The position numbers and the translations under genes were made by a program. A stretch of 64,000 bases of DNA from Lepisosteus oculatus (lineage: Eukaryota > Chordata > Actinopteri > Semionotiformes > Lepisosteidae), in assembly GCF_040954835.1 (NCBI RefSeq), contig NC_090706.1, forward strand, positions 39,627,148-39,691,147. The letters run 5' to 3'. Every line of letters starts with the position of its first letter. Position 1 is the stretch's first letter. Positions 59,560 to 64,000 of the stretch are shown here, one piece after another. The notes beneath the pieces were generated by a model. It did no database searches, was not told where the DNA came from, and was given only the letters and a program-made list of their open reading frames with translations.

Positions 59560-60070
59560 CGTCCCCCTGGACTCCCTGGCGAGAGGCTGCCCTGTGCACC
59601 GGGCGGGGGACGAGAGGGCGACTGAGCGGAGCTGCAGAGACGCGCTCGGCTCTGCAGGACCCTGAAGGCGCCGCCAGCCACGCCCCCGGCACCGGCCAGC
59701 AGCCAATCAGCGGGGCCGAGGCCGCAGCCCGTACTGGCTGGGGGGGGGGCGGAGCTCTGAGTCTCCCGGGCGGCGGTTTTCCTGGTCGGCGAGCGGCTCG
59801 CGAGGTCCCACTCTGCTTTAGGCGCCCTACTGAAACGCCCGGACGGCGAAGCGCACGTGCCCGCGCGCAACCGTTTCTCCCCCCCCACCCGCGAGGAAGA
59901 CGGACTGACCTTCCCGGCAGCCCCCACCCCGCCTCTCGTGGACGGGCAGGTAAGGCGGGCACCGCGCATGCGCGGCCCGGTCGGAAGGCGAGTGTTGCCG
60001 GTCACCGGCGGCTCGTAGCGGGTCCTGGGCACCGGGGAGCTGCGGACGGCGTGTCGCATCTGTGTTTTCA
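59560..60070 (+). promoter_or_regulatory. CpG-island promoter with probable non-coding first exon
   Basis: About 500 bp of dense CpG in otherwise ordinary DNA. It holds CCAATCAG (59,703-59,710), a GGGGGGCGGAGC GC box near 59,743, GCGCATGCGC (59,964-59,973, the NRF1 consensus) and CAG|GTAAGG at 59,949/59,950, a consensus splice donor. CCAAT, GC box and donor are in the correct order and spacing for a + strand promoter with a first exon of about 150-180 bp. The downstream gene is outside the window; I cannot identify it. Confidence 0.5.
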
Positions 60071-60079
60071 CGTACCCTG

Positions 60080-63000
60080 AAGGTTTTGGCGACCGCTCAC
60101 CATCGCCGTCCTGTAGCAACGAAGCGAGGATCTCTTTCTTTCACAAATTGTAACGTGCCACACAGAGCATAAACATCACTATAGACAGTGCAATGGTGAA
60201 TCTCGGTGAAGTTGAGCCATTTATTAACCCGGGGAATCGAGTTTAAACACCTTTAATGATATTTTACCCCTCCCTCTTCCCCCCACTGTGTGTGTAATTC
60301 TTTTAGCGCCCTTGACCTGCGATCAGCGTGTTCCCCTCGATGGGTTCTTGTGTACTGAAGGGAGGCGCTGTCATGTTGAAATGACTGCTCCCGGCCTCCG
60401 TCTCTGCCTGCAGGCTCGTCCCGGCGACGGGCGACACACCTGGCGTGTGAGATGGGGGGGGACAAAACCGTGTTTCGCAGTCGGAAGCGGGTCGGTGGCT
60501 AAAGACACGCTTGTATATTCTCCTCGGCCAGTATCCGTTTCAGCAGAGAATTGCCAGGCCTCTCCCTACATCTCGATCTGCTCCGACGCCCTTAACTGAC
60601 ACGTCCCCCTCGAAACGCGTACCGCTCGGGTGTTTTGCGTGACCTTAAGCGCGTAGCAACGGGACGCGGTGTTGGCAAGCGCGGGATGCCAGTGGGTTAT
60701 CTCGGTGTCCCTCGCTTGGCTGGTGTGTGTGTGTGTGTTCAGTGCCGACAGGCAGCCTCATACACTCACGGCTCTGCTGTAGGGTCTAGTCTCCCTGCAA
60801 AGAGTGGCCGCCGAGCTCGGCCGTGTTCCTCCTCACGGGCTTTCATGCGAGTCGTAAAGTAGTGTAGTACACCATAGTACACCAGATACACCATTACGAG
60901 CTGCGAGGTTTAATTGCGGTAATAATATGCACAATAACCATAGCTTTCGCAGGTTAATACGAGCAGTATTGAACATTTATCTGTAACTCCTAAACCACAC
61001 AAGCCAACGGCCAGATGGAGTCGTCATGTTTACACGTGTACTGCATGTGTTAAGGCCAATTAATGGCGTGGGTTCTGAACCACCTGGGTGTCACATTGCT
61101 GTTGAACTAAATGCTTCGCTAACGTCGCTCCAGTTCTCATTTGACTTACATGGCAGAATAAAACCACCAGGGACTGAGAGCTGGGCATCGAATTGCAGAA
61201 ATTTATTTTTTTCTCCTGTTCAGACTGCGGATGAAAACCGTTCTCTCTCGTGCTTGATTTGCTACTTGAAAAGGGCAGCGGAATGAGAGACGTCAGTGTC
61301 CAAGTTGACCGTCCGACCTAGATTACCCATAACAGTGTCTGGTGCTGTGCTTAATTGCACTCAATGAAGCGTTTGATGTGCTCAGTTAAGGCAGTGGCCT
61401 TCAGTGATCAAAAATCACTGAAGTAGGACAATTAAACCTCAGATATATCGTAACTACAGAATGAAAGAGAATTATGTATTTATTATGTTATATTTTCAGT
61501 AAAATTAAGCATACAAGAACAATTCTACACTTTTGCTTTTTAATGTTTACCTTAAAACACCCAAGGTTTGTAGGTTAGTTGAACTTAACATGCCCCTGCT
61601 TTTAATTTGTGTTTTCCGTGATTTACCTTCTAAAAAAAGGGCGTCTCGCACTCCAGCGTTAAGGGAACGCTGGTCCTCGAGGGCTGATGGGAAGCTCATC
61701 CCATGCTCTACACGTACTGAGGAATTCCGTCTGTGACTGTAATAGGATTTCCGCTGGGGATTATCTGGGCGTGTTTTGGGATTTAGGGTACGCTGGGCCC
61801 TGGTGTCTTAGGCTCTAAGGTCCTGGAATCCCCTGCAGTGTCTTCTGAGTCCCCTTCTGAGGCAAAGCGCTGTGGCGTCCTGTCGTCTTTGTCATTTGAA
61901 AAGATTAGCCGGGCACAATTGCAGGGTTCCTGCCCAGGGTATCATTACAGCAGACGAACTGCGTGTTCCACCGTCGTCGGACAATAATTTTCCTCCGCGG
62001 ACTCATTGTGGGGGCGACCGAAAACAATGCTTTGAGGATCTGGAAGGTTGTAGAGCGGGCTTGCTCATGGTGTTCAGCGCTCAGTCCAGTAGCTACCTCA
62101 CTCATGCATGTTGGAGAAAGGGCGTGCCTGCTGTTACAGCAGTCTGTAAGAATGAATACAACTGTCTCCTAAACTTCCTTCTTTTAGAGCGCGATTGTGT
62201 TTTCTGCTGCACTGCTGTTTGATGGCCTTGAGTGGGTTGGCCCTAAGCACCCTGGGGTGGACAGTACAGTAAATGCAGTTATCACTTCCCCTCATTAGGG
62301 GTCTGCAGCCCTGCTGCTGGACAGCCGCAGTACCTTCTGGTTTTCCTTCCAGATTGAGCTCTGCGTTGCTAAATTTGATCAACCTGTGACCTAATTTGGC
62401 CGCGTTGACGTGCTTTCTGCATCTTTCTGCAGGGCTGCGGCACTGCAGAGCCAGGGTTAGACACCCCATCCTTACACCCCCCCCCCCATTCCCCAGATCG
62501 GGAACCGGCAGCTCCCGCCCTGCCGATTGCTCACTTGTGCCCTGGATGGCTCCCGTTCTCCAGTTTCTATTGTCCATTGCTATTGTCCAGGCGTGGATTT
62601 CAGAAACACCATGGTGTAGTGGTTCTTGTTCCTGGTCCTTGGCTCCTGCCTGTTCTCGGTTATGCACCAGGCCAGTTCTTAAGCACAGGCTCATCTGTTT
62701 CCCTTTTCTATTTGATCCACTCTTTTAAATCTGTTTACAGCTCTTAAAAAAAAATTCTGAATGGGATTTGTCATTAGTATGACCCCTGTGCTAACTGAAC
62801 TGTTTCAGGACTGGGCTCTCTCTCAGATGTGTGAGCTGAAATATATCCCTGGGACATAAGCAGGAGGACAAACTCTGACTCACTGGGAGTGTCGGTCCCA
62901 CCATCAATTGATCACCTTTTAAGAGCTGTTTAATCAGAAATGAGGGAGCAAATTATGAATGAGCAAGTTGTGGACGGTATACATAAAGTGCTGTATGCTG

Positions 63001-64000
63001 AAGCTGACAGAAACGATGCACTCTAGAATATTTTTAAAACCAATACATGAGTGCAGAAAAAAAATGAAACCAGAAAGCAGATCATTTGCAGGCACCAATT
63101 TGTACTGGTGATTAACTTTTACAACTTCAGGGTTGAAGTTTCCACCCAACTCCAGCACACAGAACATTACACAGCCCGGCTGTTATTTCTGACTCATCAG
63201 CTCTTACTCGCTGATCAATGGATGTTGAACAGGCAGCTGGGTGATGACGCGGCCAGACACGCCCGCGGTGGGTGTGACCACACCAGACGACACGCCCATT
63301 ATGGGGGTGGCCCTGTAGCGGACACGCCCATAGTGGGCGTTTACTTCCGCCTGCGGGACCAATCGGTGACGCTTCAGGCCGCTCAGCTGAACAGGGGGCA
63401 GTTCTGAAACCCAGGAACCGTTACAGGCGTGATGATATCTGTTACAAATCCCCTTTGACCTTCTAAGAGCTGACCAAAAAAAAAAATATTTCCAAACATT
63501 CCCCCGAAACAGGAAGCTGAAATCAATTAGTTCATATCCCAGCTGGAGACCTAGTGGCCCTGCTCGGACGAGCGCGCTCCGGGATCTTTTTAACCTGCTC
63601 AATTTGGGGCTGAATCCGGTAAATTGACGACTCTGGTAAGTGATATCTAGTGGGGTGTCTTTCCCATTGTGATCAGTACAGTGCTAATGCCTATTCCTGG
63701 CCAGGCAGTGGCACTGGGGTCCAGGATACTGACGCCGCACCTGCAGCAGAACACGGCGCGCAGGGAGACAGTGGGATCAAATACAGCAGTCATAACATGT
63801 TATGTCTACCTTGAAAAATATCAGATATAGACATGGATTTTAAACGGGGTATTCCCCTGGCCTGCTATTGAGAAACTCGCCCATTTCCTAACAGTCATAC
63901 TGTACGACACAGCGGGGGGGAAACATGAATTCAGCGTTTGCACGGGCCTTTCGGGAAATGACATTATCGCCGTCATCTAGATCGACAGCTCGCTGGCGGT
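60080..64000. other. region right of the CpG island, no gene recognised
   Basis: Possibly the first intron of the gene starting at the CpG island. A short TIR element is listed at 62,297. The region holds a GT run (60,722-60,738) and C10-type runs (62,480). Open frames are short and without recognisable similarity. Confidence 0.5.
62297..62467 (+). mobile_element. short TIR element (~171 bp)
   Basis: The left end GGGGTCTGCAGCCCTGCTGC and the reverse complement of the right end GGGGTGTCTAACCCTGGCTC share GGGGT-TCT-CCCTG and a following CCGCAG. Related in style to the element at 27,590. Confidence 0.4.

Noticed and set aside
59469-60119. Open frame of 216 codons on the minus strand over the CpG island
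   Set aside because: Low-complexity P/A/R/G-rich translation, as expected from GC-rich DNA with few stops. The promoter motifs fit a + strand non-coding exon better.
47600-64000. Search for neurog1, the CXCL14 neighbour in human
   Set aside because: It is a single-exon gene with a clear bHLH domain and would be visible; no frame here encodes one.

Overview
This window is vertebrate genomic DNA, most likely from a ray-finned fish. It holds parts of two genes, both on the + strand: the last four coding exons of a SLIT-family guidance gene (best match slit3) at the left edge, and a complete four-exon cxcl14 chemokine gene at 47.6-56.9 kb. The fish assignment is an inference. It rests on the mobile elements (V-SINE-like copies, a 5S-rRNA-derived SINE, an L2-type LINE 3' end with the usual fish tail, many short terminal-inverted-repeat elements) and on the protein divergence from human. 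A non-teleost ray-finned fish is possible, but I cannot prove it.

Layout. 1-3118: slit3 3' coding exons (end of the laminin-G domain, three EGF repeats, CTCK knot), very GC-rich, with short introns that hold a 406-bp foldback element and a 20-bp minisatellite. 3119-about 4090: slit3 3' UTR. 4.1-47.5 kb: intergenic DNA with no supportable coding exon, carrying many decayed mobile elements, a perfect 79-bp duplication, simple repeats, CTCF-like motifs and several AT-rich stretches that could be conserved enhancers. 47.55-47.9 kb: cxcl14 promoter and 5' UTR with a C19 run and a 43-base purine tract. 47,906-55,714: cxcl14 coding exons (99 codons). 55,715-about 56,855: its 3' UTR, ending at an AATAAA; a decayed second copy of that polyadenylation segment lies 275 bp downstream. 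57.9-59.5 kb: nested retroelement 3' ends. 59.56-60.07 kb: a CpG island with CCAAT, GC-box and NRF1-type motifs and a consensus splice donor, probably the promoter and non-coding first exon of an unidentified gene on the + strand. 60.1-64.0 kb: no gene recognised.

The two genes do not form a pathway: SLIT proteins are secreted axon-guidance ligands for ROBO receptors and CXCL14 is a secreted homeostatic chemokine. I did not find a new multi-gene system. The most unusual things are structural: the duplicated cxcl14 poly(A) cassette, the nested foldback element, the phased minisatellite inside a slit3 intron, a 5S-SINE copy carrying a consensus CTCF core, and the unassigned CpG-island promoter.
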